Source: an uncultured Bacteroidales bacterium
GTDB taxonomy: Bacteria; Bacteroidota; Bacteroidia; Bacteroidales; WCHB1-69
DNA length: 64,000 nucleotides
Direction of reading: 5' to 3'
NCBI GenBank assembly: GCA_934699095.1
Contig: CAKUVI010000004.1
Location: 186,001 to 250,000, forward strand
Position 1 is the first letter of the stretch. Each line of letters begins with the position of its first letter. Of the stretch, positions 17,112 to 25,541 are shown one piece after another. Made by a program: the position numbers and the translations under genes. The notes beneath the pieces were generated by a model. That model was not told the DNA's origin. It saw only the letters and a list, made by a program, of their open reading frames with translations, and searched no databases.

Positions 17112-18611
17112 CTATTTTATTGTATAGTTATTCCATTTTAATTCTTGGCCCTCTTTGAAGATGGTTGTGATGGTGAGGATACCGTCTTCGTTGTATTGCT
17201 GCCAAATGCCCTCTTGGAGACCGTTTTTGTAGGTTCCTGAAAGTCTGATATTGCCATTTTCCCAATATTGGGTGTATTTTCCGTCGAGGATATTTTCGGA
17301 ATAATTGATTTCGGAGGCCAAGGTTCCAGATTCGAAGAACGATTTCCAGGTTCCGCTGCGGAGGCCGCCTTCGTAGTTGCCTGTTTCAACGGCGCCGGAG
17401 TTAACGTATTTCCATTTTCCTTCTTCAAAACCGGCGGTGTATTGGCCCTGGGTCACGATATTGTTATCCTCATCATATTCAACATATCTTCCTTCCAATT
17501 CGCCTTCCTCGTAGTAAGCTGAAACCATGGTGTCGCCTGAGGGGTAGAACCAGATCCAATCGCCGGATTTTCTGCCTTTTGAGTCATAACTTCCTGTGAT
17601 TTCCACAGTTTTATCTTGGAAATAGAAATTCCATTCACCTATTTGCCGTGAGTTTTTGTATTTGCCTTTAGAGCGTAGTTCCCCAGTAGGATAGTATTCT
17701 TTCCAGAGTCCCTGCCGCAGACCGTTCAGGTCGGTGATTCCCTCGTAGCGGAGCCATCCGTCGTCGTAAAGATAGCCGTTTACGATTTTCCCTGTTGAAT
17801 CAAAGTCGCGGCGTATGCCTTCAGGACGACCGTTGAAATAGGTGGCTGAAATGGCAACCTGTCCGTTGGAATGGTATGTTTGACGCCGCTCTAACTGCTT
17901 GGTTTCCTTGGCATCCTGGACCAAGTTATCGTATTCATACTTCTCAACATAGAGAAAATCACCGTTTTCATCATAATGTTTGAAAAAACCGTGTTTTTTA
18001 TCGTTGAGGTATTGCGCTTCGAGTTTGAGATTGCCGTTATTCCAAAAATATTTCCAAGAGCCTTGTCGGAGGCCGAATTTGTCGGTGCGGTTCACTGCCT
18101 CGCGCCGGCTGCGGATTCCGCGATAGTATTTGGTCACTGCAACCACAAGACCGGTGTCGTTAAACTCTTTGGCAAGGCCATCCGGCAGCCCGTTGACGTA
18201 CGGGACCGTTTTTACAAGCTGGTTGTCTTTGTTGAATGTCTTGACAATTCCCACGATTGTGTCATTGTTCCATGTGGTCACCGTCCGCCCGCCATTCTCG
18301 AACACGGTCTGCTCTCCGTTTTTCCTGCCTTGCAGATAAAAGCACTTCATTTTCAGGGAAGAATCATCGTTGTAGAAAGTCCAAAGACTGTCAAGGAGGA
18401 AGTTTTTGCGGTTGCCCTCGGAGATGAGGACGCCCTTTTCATTGTAGGACTTCCACCAGCCTTCCGGTTTGCCGTCAACGATGCGCCCTTCGGATGACTT
18501 CACACCGGAAGGGTAGTAAAATATCTTGTAATCATTAAAAAAAGTGGAGTCTTGGGCGCCGCAAGACATCCAAAAAGCCATAAGCACGAGCCCAAGAATC
18601 CACTTCTTCAT
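17112..18611 (-). CDS. MORN-type repeat protein, YwqK-like family
   Basis: A 499-residue exported protein built almost wholly of MORN_2-type repeats of about 23 residues with the core G-x-x-x-G-x-W-x-x-Y-x-x-x-G (for example GKPEGWWKSYNEKGVL, LQEGIWQQYNEDGIL). I count roughly 15 units along the chain. The N-terminus MKKWILGLVLMAFWMSCGAQ is a signal peptide; Cys17 could be a lipidation site, though the lipobox is poor. Similar proteins are often labelled antitoxin YwqK; no toxin gene is nearby and I do not adopt that function. A small lipoprotein gene lies 25 bases upstream. Confidence 0.8.
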   Translation of the reverse strand: MKKWILGLVLMAFWMSCGAQDSTFFNDYKIFYYPSGVKSSEGRIVDGKPEGWWKSYNEKGVLISEGNRKNFLLDSLWTFYNDDSSLKMKCFYLQGRKNGEQTVFENGGRTVTTWNNDTIVGIVKTFNKDNQLVKTVPYVNGLPDGLAKEFNDTGLVVAVTKYYRGIRSRREAVNRTDKFGLRQGSWKYFWNNGNLKLEAQYLNDKKHGFFKHYDENGDFLYVEKYEYDNLVQDAKETKQLERRQTYHSNGQVAISATYFNGRPEGIRRDFDSTGKIVNGYLYDDGWLRYEGITDLNGLRQGLWKEYYPTGELRSKGKYKNSRQIGEWNFYFQDKTVEITGSYDSKGRKSGDWIWFYPSGDTMVSAYYEEGELEGRYVEYDEDNNIVTQGQYTAGFEEGKWKYVNSGAVETGNYEGGLRSGTWKSFFESGTLASEINYSENILDGKYTQYWENGNIRLSGTYKNGLQEGIWQQYNEDGILTITTIFKEGQELKWNNYTIK

Positions 18612-18636
18612 TTTTTCGCTATAAAAGTCCTATTAT

Positions 18637-19071
18637 TTATTTAGTACCAACAAATTGAACTATGCTGATTCTGGTTTGGAGAGTCTGTAGGACAGAGATT
18701 TCATAGTACATGTCAACATGAACTGTGTTACCGGTGAAAATCACCTCGATGGAGACGTTCTTGATTTGTTCGGTAGCTGCGTTGTAGATATTGTTGTTGT
18801 TACCAACATATTGGAGAAGTTGTGAGATAAGTTCAGTGCTTACGCTGCTTGTCTTATAGGTGGTTTCGGTAAGATAGTCAACCGGTACAATACCATAGAG
18901 CATGATGCCGTTGGTAAGAGGGTTGGAGGTGATGCGCATATTACCTGCTTTGTTGACGTTGTTGGAAACGAATGTGTAGGTTCCGGAATATTTGCCCGCG
19001 TAAGGGTTTTTGTCGGAACAAGCGGTGAAGGTAAGGACCGCAATCAAAAGTAAAGGAAAAAATCTTTTCAT
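18637..19071 (-). CDS. Small predicted lipoprotein, unknown function
   Basis: A 144-residue protein starting MKRFFPLLLIAVLTFTACSDKNPYAGKYSGTY; the signal peptide ends in a lipobox-like FTAC with Cys18, so it is probably anchored in the outer membrane. The rest is rich in beta-forming Thr, Val and Tyr residues (YTFVSNNVNKAGNMRITS, VEVIF-like strands) and may be a small lipocalin-like or barrel fold, but I do not recognise a family. It lies between gmhA and the MORN-repeat gene with 23-25 base gaps, so all three may form one transcript. Confidence 0.75.
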   Translation of the reverse strand: MKRFFPLLLIAVLTFTACSDKNPYAGKYSGTYTFVSNNVNKAGNMRITSNPLTNGIMLYGIVPVDYLTETTYKTSSVSTELISQLLQYVGNNNNIYNAATEQIKNVSIEVIFTGNTVHVDMYYEISVLQTLQTRISIVQFVGTK

Positions 19072-19094
19072 TTTTAGTGATTTTAATTTGAAAT

Positions 19095-19670
19095 TTATTT
19101 AAACATCTTACTTTCTACAAGTTCGCAGATGATGTGTCCAATCATGATATGGCTTTCCTGGATGCGTGGGGTGTCAGTTGAAGGGACATTCAGGAGCACA
19201 TCGGCATATTGTTTCATTGCGCCGCCAGTGGCGCCGGTCATTGCTATGATTCTGACGCCGAGTTCTTTAGCAGCGTCAAAGGCGTTGATGATGTTTTTGG
19301 AGTTTCCCGAGGTGGAGATGCCCACTATGACATCGTCTTTTTTGGCTGTGCCGCGAAGCAAGCGTGAGAAAATGAGGTCGTAGCCATAATCGTTACCGAC
19401 GGCGGTCAGATATGAGGTGTTGCAGTGCAGGGCCTCGGCGTTCAGCGGCGGGCGGTCGAAATAGAAGCGTCCGGAGAGTTCGGCGGCCAAGTGCTGGGCA
19501 TCGGCGGCGCTTCCCCCGTTGCCGCAAAAGTGTATCTTACCACCACCTTTTAACGATTCAATGATCATTTCGGCAGCTGTCTCTATTCCCGACAAGATGG
19601 TTTGATCCGCCAAAATTTGGTTTTTGACGGCTATGCTGTCAGCTATTGATATCTTTATTCTATCTTCCAT
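19095..19670 (-). CDS. gmhA: SIS-domain sedoheptulose-7-phosphate isomerase (GmhA-like)
   Basis: Likely converts sedoheptulose 7-phosphate to D-glycero-manno-heptose 7-phosphate, the first step to ADP-heptose for LPS core. The SIS domain carries HFCGNGGSAADAQHLAAELSGRF, GNDYGYDLIFSRLL, DVIVGISTSGNSKNI and the metal/catalytic segment QESHIMIGHIICELVE. The start at 19670 (MEDRIKISIAD) gives 191 residues, the usual GmhA size; the longer frame to 19766 is rejected because a -7 box lies at 19706-19713 inside it. Other heptose genes are not adjacent, so a related SIS isomerase remains possible. Confidence 0.85.
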   Translation of the reverse strand: MEDRIKISIADSIAVKNQILADQTILSGIETAAEMIIESLKGGGKIHFCGNGGSAADAQHLAAELSGRFYFDRPPLNAEALHCNTSYLTAVGNDYGYDLIFSRLLRGTAKKDDVIVGISTSGNSKNIINAFDAAKELGVRIIAMTGATGGAMKQYADVLLNVPSTDTPRIQESHIMIGHIICELVESKMFK

Positions 19671-19705
19671 TGCACAATGTTTATGTGTCGTTGTATTTCT
19701 GCCTG

Positions 19706-19713
19706 CAAAAGTA
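19706..19713 (-). promoter_or_regulatory. -7 box of the gmhA promoter
   Basis: The minus-strand TACTTTTG matches TAnnTTTG, 36 bases before the chosen gmhA start. It helps decide the start, because the longer frame would place the box inside the coding region. Confidence 0.65.
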
Positions 19714-19828
19714 ACTTTTTTTTGCAATCGCGGCGTTTCCATTCTCTCTATTTTCCAAATCATCAAAAATCACTACAAAACGTCAAAAACTCCCATTTAT
19801 TGGTTATTTCCGTTGGTTTTGCAAAAAT

Positions 19829-19836
19829 TACTTTTG
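19829..19836 (+). promoter_or_regulatory. -7 box upstream of the T9SS cargo gene
   Basis: TACTTTTG matches TAnnTTTG, with TTTC 18 bases upstream as a possible -33 box. It lies about 90 bases before the ATG at 19928. With the box at 19706-19713 it forms a divergent promoter region. Confidence 0.6.
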
Positions 19837-19927
19837 CCGCCGGAAGTCAGCTACAAATAAAACAGAAGCAAAACGATTGACTTTCTTTTTTGTAAAAAGT
19901 TTGAAAAACATTAAAATTCAATAAGAT

Positions 19928-22822
19928 ATGAATAAAAAATTACCTTTTAGAAAAATCCTTCTTTTGGCGGCGTTGATATTGCCGCTTTTCGCGCTTCGGG
20001 CGCAAAACACTTCCGACACAATCACAAGCAGCTATCCGTTCCCGACGTCATTGAGCGTGCTGCCGGGTTACTACGGATACCATGTGTCGGCTTGCCTTTA
20101 CACCGCCGATGAAATCAATCACGAGGCAGGAGAGATGACAGCCCTCTCATACAGCATTGCTCCCAGCAACGGATACTATTACGATTATTCATCTGCAAAA
20201 ATCTGGTTGCTGGAGACTTCTGAAAACAGCATCGACCTCACCGAAACTTGGTACGACCTTACCAACTCAGCTACATTGGTATATGATGGCACACTTTCAG
20301 ATATAACCCCTTTTGACTATTATTGGCACAAGTTCTCGTTCTCTCAACCATTTGAATACAATGGAGGCAACCTTATAGTGTATGTTGAAGGTGTTATGGC
20401 TGACGAATATATGGGCGGCACCGACTATGAAATCGGACTTTACACCAACGAAGGAAATGAAAGCAACTGCTGGATTCTTCTTCAAGACGATGAAATGATA
20501 GACATTCATACTGCGTTGGCAGATCTTGAAGGATCTTACCACAGCAACAATGAATATCGCCCTGATATCTTCTTCACATTTGGCGGTGACGTTCCGGGTG
20601 ATTGCTATCTCCAGATTCCCTACAGCGAAAATTTCCAGGCTCATGAATCATACGCAGAGCTTCCAACATGCTGGACAAGAATTTCAGAAGAGTACAACAG
20701 CTACGGAGACTATTATTCACCAACTATTGGTTCAGGCAGCGCTGCCGACAACTACAACCAGAATCTTTTCTTCATGATGATGGACACCTATTCTGAATGG
20801 GCCATTCTCCCTGAATTGGCTGAAGGTTATTCTGTGCAGGATCTCACCATGAGTTTTAAATTCAAATCTGCCCAGCAGAACACCACAGTTCTTGCCATCG
20901 GTGTGATGACAGACCCAACCGACACAACCACTTTCCAACTTGTTTCCACCGTAAGCCGTGAAGGTAGCGTCTCGGATTTTGAGGACAAGGAAATCAATTT
21001 TGCATCATATAGTGGCGAAGGCAGGTACATTGCACTTGTGCTAAGCCGCGAATATGCATCATCCATGTTCCCAAGCTGTTTTGTTGACGACCTCACCGTG
21101 GAAGCCTCCGCTTTTTGCACCGCTCCCGTAAACGTTACTGCTGAAGTTGACGCAAACACCGCAACCATAAGCTGGACTTACACAAACAACGCCCAGGGTG
21201 TAAAACTTTATTACAAATCAGACGAAGACGCCGATTTTACTGAGGTTGAGATTCTTGACGACAACTACTTTGAAATAAATGATCTCAGCACTGCAACAAC
21301 ATACAGCTACTATTTAGTGTCGCTTTGCGGTGATGAAGTGGAATCAAGTGCAACGGAAGTTTATGAATTCACAACCGCTTGCGACGCCATCACAGAATTC
21401 CCTTGGATGGAGGGTTTTGAAAACGGCATTTCATGCTGGACATTAGACGCATCTGCCACAGGACAAAATTGGAATTTGGTATCAACAGGCTCACACCCGA
21501 GTTTGTACAATGATTCATACATGCCGTACGCCGGAAACAATATGATGGAATTCAATGCATGGCAGTACACCGAAGGCAACTGGGGCACACTCGCTTCGCC
21601 GCAGCTCGACCTTACACAAGATAAGAACCTTACTTTCAAATATCATGCATGTGGACCGGAAGAGGTTTTCGATTATGATTTGTTCGAGCAATATCCTGAC
21701 AATGAAGAGATGTGGTGGAAGCCTATCACAGAAAAAATAGAGGTTTATGTAAGCAGCAGCTTATCTCTTGAAGACGCTGTTCTTCTCACTACAGTTAATG
21801 GATATTCAGACGCAGAAGGTTGGAAGAGCGCTTCAGTAAACATTCCTGCATTGGAAGACTACGGATATGTGATATTCAAGGCATACTACAACGGCGGCTT
21901 CAATATGGCTATCGACAATGTTGAGATTTCAGACGGCAGCAACGAATATGAAACCACATATATCACTATCGACAGCACCATCTGCGAGGGCAACAGTGTT
22001 GTTATTAACAACGAGACTTTTAACACAACAGGCACTTTCCAAATTACTGTTTCCAACGAAAATGAGGGAGATACAATAATCACGCTTAATCTTACTGTAA
22101 ACCCGTCATATTCAATTACATATACCGAAACTATCAATTCTGGTGAAACCTATAGCCAACATGGTTTCAATGAAAATGCTACTGGCACATATTATCAGAA
22201 CCTTGAAACGGTGAACGGCTGCGACAGTATTATAATTCTCGACTTGACAGTTATAGGTGAACAACCGCAACCTGTTTTTGTAACAGTAGAAGAGTCCATT
22301 TGTGATGGAGAAAGCTACGAGTTCCAAGGCAGCAGCTATTCAGCAGAGGGCACCTACAACATAGTTTCAGGCGACACCACATATACTCTCGTTTTAACCG
22401 TAAATCCAACATATAATATCACTATCAACGACAGTTTGGTGGCAGGCGAGACATACACGAATTACGGCTTCAACGTTAGTGCGGCTGGCACTTACACACA
22501 AAATCTCACCACTGTGAATGGTTGCGACAGCATTGTAACCCTGATTTTGACTGAAGTTGTAGGCGTTCAGAATTTCGACAAGGGCAGCGTAGTGATCACG
22601 CCAAACCCTGCAACCGACCACTTCTATGTAAGTGTAAAGGGCGCTGACAGTGATATTCGAGTAGAGTTGCTTGACATGAGCGGACGTGTGCTTCGCAGGG
22701 AAAAGATAGAAGCAGGAGAGCAGGCAACGCGTATTGAGCGCGGTGATCTCCCAAGCGGAATCTATATGCTTCGAATGATTTCTGACAAATCACTGCAGAC
22801 AAGAAAAGTAATACTTAAATAG
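19928..22822 (+). CDS. Secreted T9SS cargo protein with Fn3 and adhesin-like modules
   Basis: A 964-residue surface protein. It begins with a signal peptide (KILLLAALILPLFALRAQ) and ends in a type A T9SS sorting domain (about 888-964: ITPNPATDHFYVS, LLDMSGRVLRREKI, LPSGIYMLRM, RKVILK). Between are two jelly-roll or MAM/cleaved-adhesin-like regions (about 220-395 and 485-650, the second with WMEGFENGISCW), a fibronectin type III-like domain (about 399-470), and two copies of a roughly 100-residue repeat (about 678-775 and 782-880) each containing TVNGCDSI and a GETY-x-x-x-GFN turn. No catalytic motif is seen; adhesion is a guess. Translocation would need T9SS genes elsewhere. Confidence 0.9.
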   Translation: MNKKLPFRKILLLAALILPLFALRAQNTSDTITSSYPFPTSLSVLPGYYGYHVSACLYTADEINHEAGEMTALSYSIAPSNGYYYDYSSAKIWLLETSENSIDLTETWYDLTNSATLVYDGTLSDITPFDYYWHKFSFSQPFEYNGGNLIVYVEGVMADEYMGGTDYEIGLYTNEGNESNCWILLQDDEMIDIHTALADLEGSYHSNNEYRPDIFFTFGGDVPGDCYLQIPYSENFQAHESYAELPTCWTRISEEYNSYGDYYSPTIGSGSAADNYNQNLFFMMMDTYSEWAILPELAEGYSVQDLTMSFKFKSAQQNTTVLAIGVMTDPTDTTTFQLVSTVSREGSVSDFEDKEINFASYSGEGRYIALVLSREYASSMFPSCFVDDLTVEASAFCTAPVNVTAEVDANTATISWTYTNNAQGVKLYYKSDEDADFTEVEILDDNYFEINDLSTATTYSYYLVSLCGDEVESSATEVYEFTTACDAITEFPWMEGFENGISCWTLDASATGQNWNLVSTGSHPSLYNDSYMPYAGNNMMEFNAWQYTEGNWGTLASPQLDLTQDKNLTFKYHACGPEEVFDYDLFEQYPDNEEMWWKPITEKIEVYVSSSLSLEDAVLLTTVNGYSDAEGWKSASVNIPALEDYGYVIFKAYYNGGFNMAIDNVEISDGSNEYETTYITIDSTICEGNSVVINNETFNTTGTFQITVSNENEGDTIITLNLTVNPSYSITYTETINSGETYSQHGFNENATGTYYQNLETVNGCDSIIILDLTVIGEQPQPVFVTVEESICDGESYEFQGSSYSAEGTYNIVSGDTTYTLVLTVNPTYNITINDSLVAGETYTNYGFNVSAAGTYTQNLTTVNGCDSIVTLILTEVVGVQNFDKGSVVITPNPATDHFYVSVKGADSDIRVELLDMSGRVLRREKIEAGEQATRIERGDLPSGIYMLRMISDKSLQTRKVILK

Positions 22823-22849
22823 TCTTATTCCTTGTTAATAATATTGTTG

Positions 22850-22877
22850 AGAGAGGCTTTAGGGCCTCTCTTTTTTT
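22850..22877 (+). terminator. Rho-independent terminator after the T9SS cargo gene
   Basis: GAGAGGC pairs with GCCTCTC around a six-base loop and is followed by seven T. It lies 28 bases past the stop codon. Confidence 0.9.
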
Positions 22878-22889
22878 ATGGCGAACGAA

Positions 22890-22984
22890 AATAGCCGTTT
22901 GCAGAGGGTTGATAACGACCGATATTTTTGCGGAGGGTTTCGGCAACAAGATCCCGTTGTGGTTGTTCGGGATGCTGTATTAGG
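22890..22984 (+). pseudogene. Possible decayed gene end (membrane-like C-terminus)
   Basis: In one frame the bases between the terminator and the ATPase gene read ITTDIFAEGFGNKIPLW and then LFGMLY before a TAG at about 22984. This looks like the C-terminal tail of a real, perhaps membrane, protein, but there is no start codon or body before it. It could equally be chance. Confidence 0.2.
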
Positions 22985-23009
22985 GGGAGGGATTGCGATT
23001 TCCTACGCC

Positions 23010-24158
23010 TCAATCCACGCCATTGGCGAGATATAAGGCCAGAAAACGATCATAGACGCTGTAGGTGCCTTGGGATTCTAAAAGAAGCTCTTTCTCCACC
23101 AGCGACTTGGCTGCAGCATTGACGGTGCTGGCTGCGCCCAAACCGTGACGGGTGAGAAAACTTTTGCCGTTGATTTCCTGCACCTGCCCTTCTTTTGCCA
23201 CTGCTTTCAACAGTTTTCGTTGTGCGGGCGCAATCAGGCGAAGAAGCGTTTGGAAAGACGCTTCATTTTCTGCGACAATTTCTTTGAGGACCATATCCGT
23301 CCCGTTTTTGTCGATTTGCTGTATCTCCGTCTCATACAACCTGTTAAGCAGCATCTGAAGATACCATGTGTGTGCAAACAGGCGATGATAGGCGTTGTGG
23401 AATGCGTCCTTGTCCAATTGTTGCCCGTGCTGTTCCATCTTGCTTGCAGCGAACGCATAGTAGGCTTCCTCCCCGATACAACCGAGATTCATCATCTGTG
23501 TGCTTTGGTAGAACGGTCGGGTGGCCGCCGCAAACATGTTTTCCAGTATATGTCGCTGGCTGCCCGAAAACACAAAGTGAACATTTGTCAGGTGTTGGAT
23601 GTGTGATCGCAAAAGAGCCTCGACACTGCGGCCTTTATCGTATTCGGCCACCCTTTGGAACTCATCGAATGCCACGAAGCACATTTGGTCGGAATGTTCC
23701 ATATATGAGAATATTTCCTCCAGCGATTGTTCTGTGCATTCTGGCTGTAAATCAATGCTGACCTCGGGTTCGCCTGTAAGAGCGTCCACGGAGAATATAG
23801 GGCGCAGGGATTTGAAAAAAGTGGCCACAGTTTTCAAAAACCGTTCGCCTTTAGTGTCAAGCGATCCGATTACAACCTTGGCGAGTTTCGAGACAAAATC
23901 CGTCAGGTTTTCGGTCTGGTAAAGGTCAACCAAGTAGCAATGTCCCCATTTGTGCTGTTCCATCCGGTGGAATGCGTGGCGTATAAGCCCGGTCTTTCCC
24001 ATACGGCGAGGGCTGACAAGCGTTACGTTCCGTCCGTTGCGGAGCGCGGAGACCAGCTTTTCAGTCTCCTCTTCACGGTCGCAGAAATAGTCTGGAGAAT
24101 GATATCCTGACAACAGAAATGGGTTTAGAGGGGTGCGCACTTGTTTCATACTTGACAT
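23010..24158 (-). CDS. Lone P-loop ATPase, archaeal-ATPase/STAND-like
   Basis: A 382-residue ATP-binding protein. The N-terminus carries NPFLLSGYHSPDYFCDREEET, then the Walker A TLVSPRRMGKTGLI (P-loop at 49-56). The Walker B is CFVAFDEFQ, followed by FSGSQRHILENMF, a sensor-like block. The C-terminal third (about 290-380) looks like a winged helix: LIAPAQRKLLKAVAKEG, then LGAASTVNAAAKSLVEKELL and VYDRFLALYL. This layout fits the stand-alone archaeal-type AAA ATPases scattered through Bacteroidetes genomes, whose role is unknown. It stands alone between 187- and 259-base gaps, with its own -7 box at 24191. Confidence 0.8.
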   Translation of the reverse strand: MSSMKQVRTPLNPFLLSGYHSPDYFCDREEETEKLVSALRNGRNVTLVSPRRMGKTGLIRHAFHRMEQHKWGHCYLVDLYQTENLTDFVSKLAKVVIGSLDTKGERFLKTVATFFKSLRPIFSVDALTGEPEVSIDLQPECTEQSLEEIFSYMEHSDQMCFVAFDEFQRVAEYDKGRSVEALLRSHIQHLTNVHFVFSGSQRHILENMFAAATRPFYQSTQMMNLGCIGEEAYYAFAASKMEQHGQQLDKDAFHNAYHRLFAHTWYLQMLLNRLYETEIQQIDKNGTDMVLKEIVAENEASFQTLLRLIAPAQRKLLKAVAKEGQVQEINGKSFLTRHGLGAASTVNAAAKSLVEKELLLESQGTYSVYDRFLALYLANGVD

Positions 24159-24159
24159 T

Positions 24160-24172
24160 ACGAATTATTCGT
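24160..24172. promoter_or_regulatory. Inverted repeat in the leader of the ATPase gene
   Basis: ACGAAT-T-ATTCGT is a perfect 13-base inverted repeat two bases before the ATPase start codon, with a related ACGAAAT just upstream. It lies between the -7 box and the start, where a repressor could bind. No regulator is known. Confidence 0.35.
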
Positions 24173-24190
24173 TACGAAATTATCGGAACG

Positions 24191-24198
24191 CAAAAATA
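24191..24198 (-). promoter_or_regulatory. -7 box of the ATPase promoter
   Basis: The minus-strand TATTTTTG matches TAnnTTTG, 33 bases before the start at 24158. The rest of the 24199-24417 gap shows no gene. Confidence 0.5.
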
Positions 24199-24417
24199 CA
24201 AACTTTTTCAATATGAGACCACCCAAGTCTTCATTTTTTCTCAACCCTAACCCTTCATTCTTCTTTCCGAGACATCTCCGAGCATGACAGTCTATTTCCA
24301 ATCAACGCCTTAATTTCACCCCCTCCGTGTCCACTTTTTTGAGAGCAATACATTCAGGAGGGACGCGACATAATGGCTGACTTGTTGTCATTATGATAAT
24401 GTCGGAAATCCCATACA

Positions 24418-25539
24418 TCAAAACATTGAAAGTACTTTTTCTATAATTGGAGCCATATCGTAGTATTTATACTCGGCAAGCCTACCTCCGAAAATCACAT
24501 CAGATTCTTGCTTGGCGAGTTCTCGATATTTTTCGGCCAACAGGTTGTTTTTCTCATCGTTAACAGGGTAATATTGTTCCATGCCTTCTTTGTACTCGGT
24601 TGAGTACTCTTCAGAGACAACAGTTTTGGGACAATCATAGACAGCCTGTCCGAACATCTCGAAATGTTTGTGCTCAATGACGCGTGTGAACGGTTTCTCG
24701 TGAGAAGTGTAGTTCACAACAGCATTACCCTGGTAATTCGGTGTATCTTCCACTCGAGTCTTGAAACTTACTGTGCGCCAGTCCAGTCTGCCGTAGCGGT
24801 ATCCGAAATATTCATCAAGGGGACCGGTATAAACCAGCTGTTTGGCATATTTTCGCCAATCTTTGTATTTTGATTGAAAGAAATCCGTGCCTGTGATGCA
24901 ATCAACATCTTTTAACAGACTGTCAATCAATTTGTTATAGCCTCCTATTGGGATTCCTTGATAAGCGTCATTAAAGTAGTTATTGTCAAATACGAAACGT
25001 ACGGGAAGGCGTTTGATGATAAACGCAGGCAATTCATTGCAAGGACGCCCCCACTGCTTTTCAGTATATTCTTTGATGAGTTTTTCAAATATATCTCTAC
25101 CCACCAAGCATAGACCTTGTTCTTCAAGGTTTCTGGGTTCTGTAGCACCAGCAGCATTCATCTTGGCCACTGCTTCAACCCTCTGTTCTTCGATTTTGGC
25201 TTTGGCCGCATCAGGGGTAGTCACTCCCCACATCTGGTAGAAGGTGTTCATGTTGAACGGCAGGTTGAAGAGTTGCCCATGATAATTGGCGACAGGACTA
25301 TTCGTATATCGATTAAATGGTACAAGATTATTCACAAAATCCCATACTTCTTTGTTGTTGGTGTGAAAAATATGTGCACCATATTTATGTACATTGATGC
25401 CTTCCACATTTTCGCAATATACATTTCCGCCCAAATGATGACGTTTGTCAATCACGAGGCATTTTTTACCTCTAACAGAGGCCTTATATGCAAATGTTGC
25501 TCCGAAAAGGCCTGATCCTACAATCAAATAATCATTCAT
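24418..25539 (-). CDS. glf: UDP-galactopyranose mutase Glf
   Basis: FAD enzyme that converts UDP-galactopyranose to UDP-galactofuranose, the donor for Galf-containing surface glycans. It starts MNDYLIVGSGLFGATFAYKA with the FAD-binding GxGxxG-type loop; upstream in-frame starts to 25575 would overlap the preceding gene. Family blocks include KYGAHIFHTNNKEVWDFV, FNLPFNMNTFYQMWG, EYTEKQWGRP and YPVNDEKN. The 373 residues are normal. It is the last gene of a four-gene run, two bases after the GT2 gene. Confidence 0.95.
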   Translation of the reverse strand: MNDYLIVGSGLFGATFAYKASVRGKKCLVIDKRHHLGGNVYCENVEGINVHKYGAHIFHTNNKEVWDFVNNLVPFNRYTNSPVANYHGQLFNLPFNMNTFYQMWGVTTPDAAKAKIEEQRVEAVAKMNAAGATEPRNLEEQGLCLVGRDIFEKLIKEYTEKQWGRPCNELPAFIIKRLPVRFVFDNNYFNDAYQGIPIGGYNKLIDSLLKDVDCITGTDFFQSKYKDWRKYAKQLVYTGPLDEYFGYRYGRLDWRTVSFKTRVEDTPNYQGNAVVNYTSHEKPFTRVIEHKHFEMFGQAVYDCPKTVVSEEYSTEYKEGMEQYYPVNDEKNNLLAEKYRELAKQESDVIFGGRLAEYKYYDMAPIIEKVLSMF

Positions 25540-25541
25540 AA

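Noticed and set aside
17112..18611. Toxin-antitoxin antitoxin label for the MORN-repeat protein
   Set aside because: It carries a signal peptide, has no toxin-like neighbour and is far larger than an antitoxin.
24388..24402. Small inverted repeat CATTAT-G-ATAATG downstream of glf as a terminator
   Set aside because: Weak AT-only stem with no T-tract in the needed direction.
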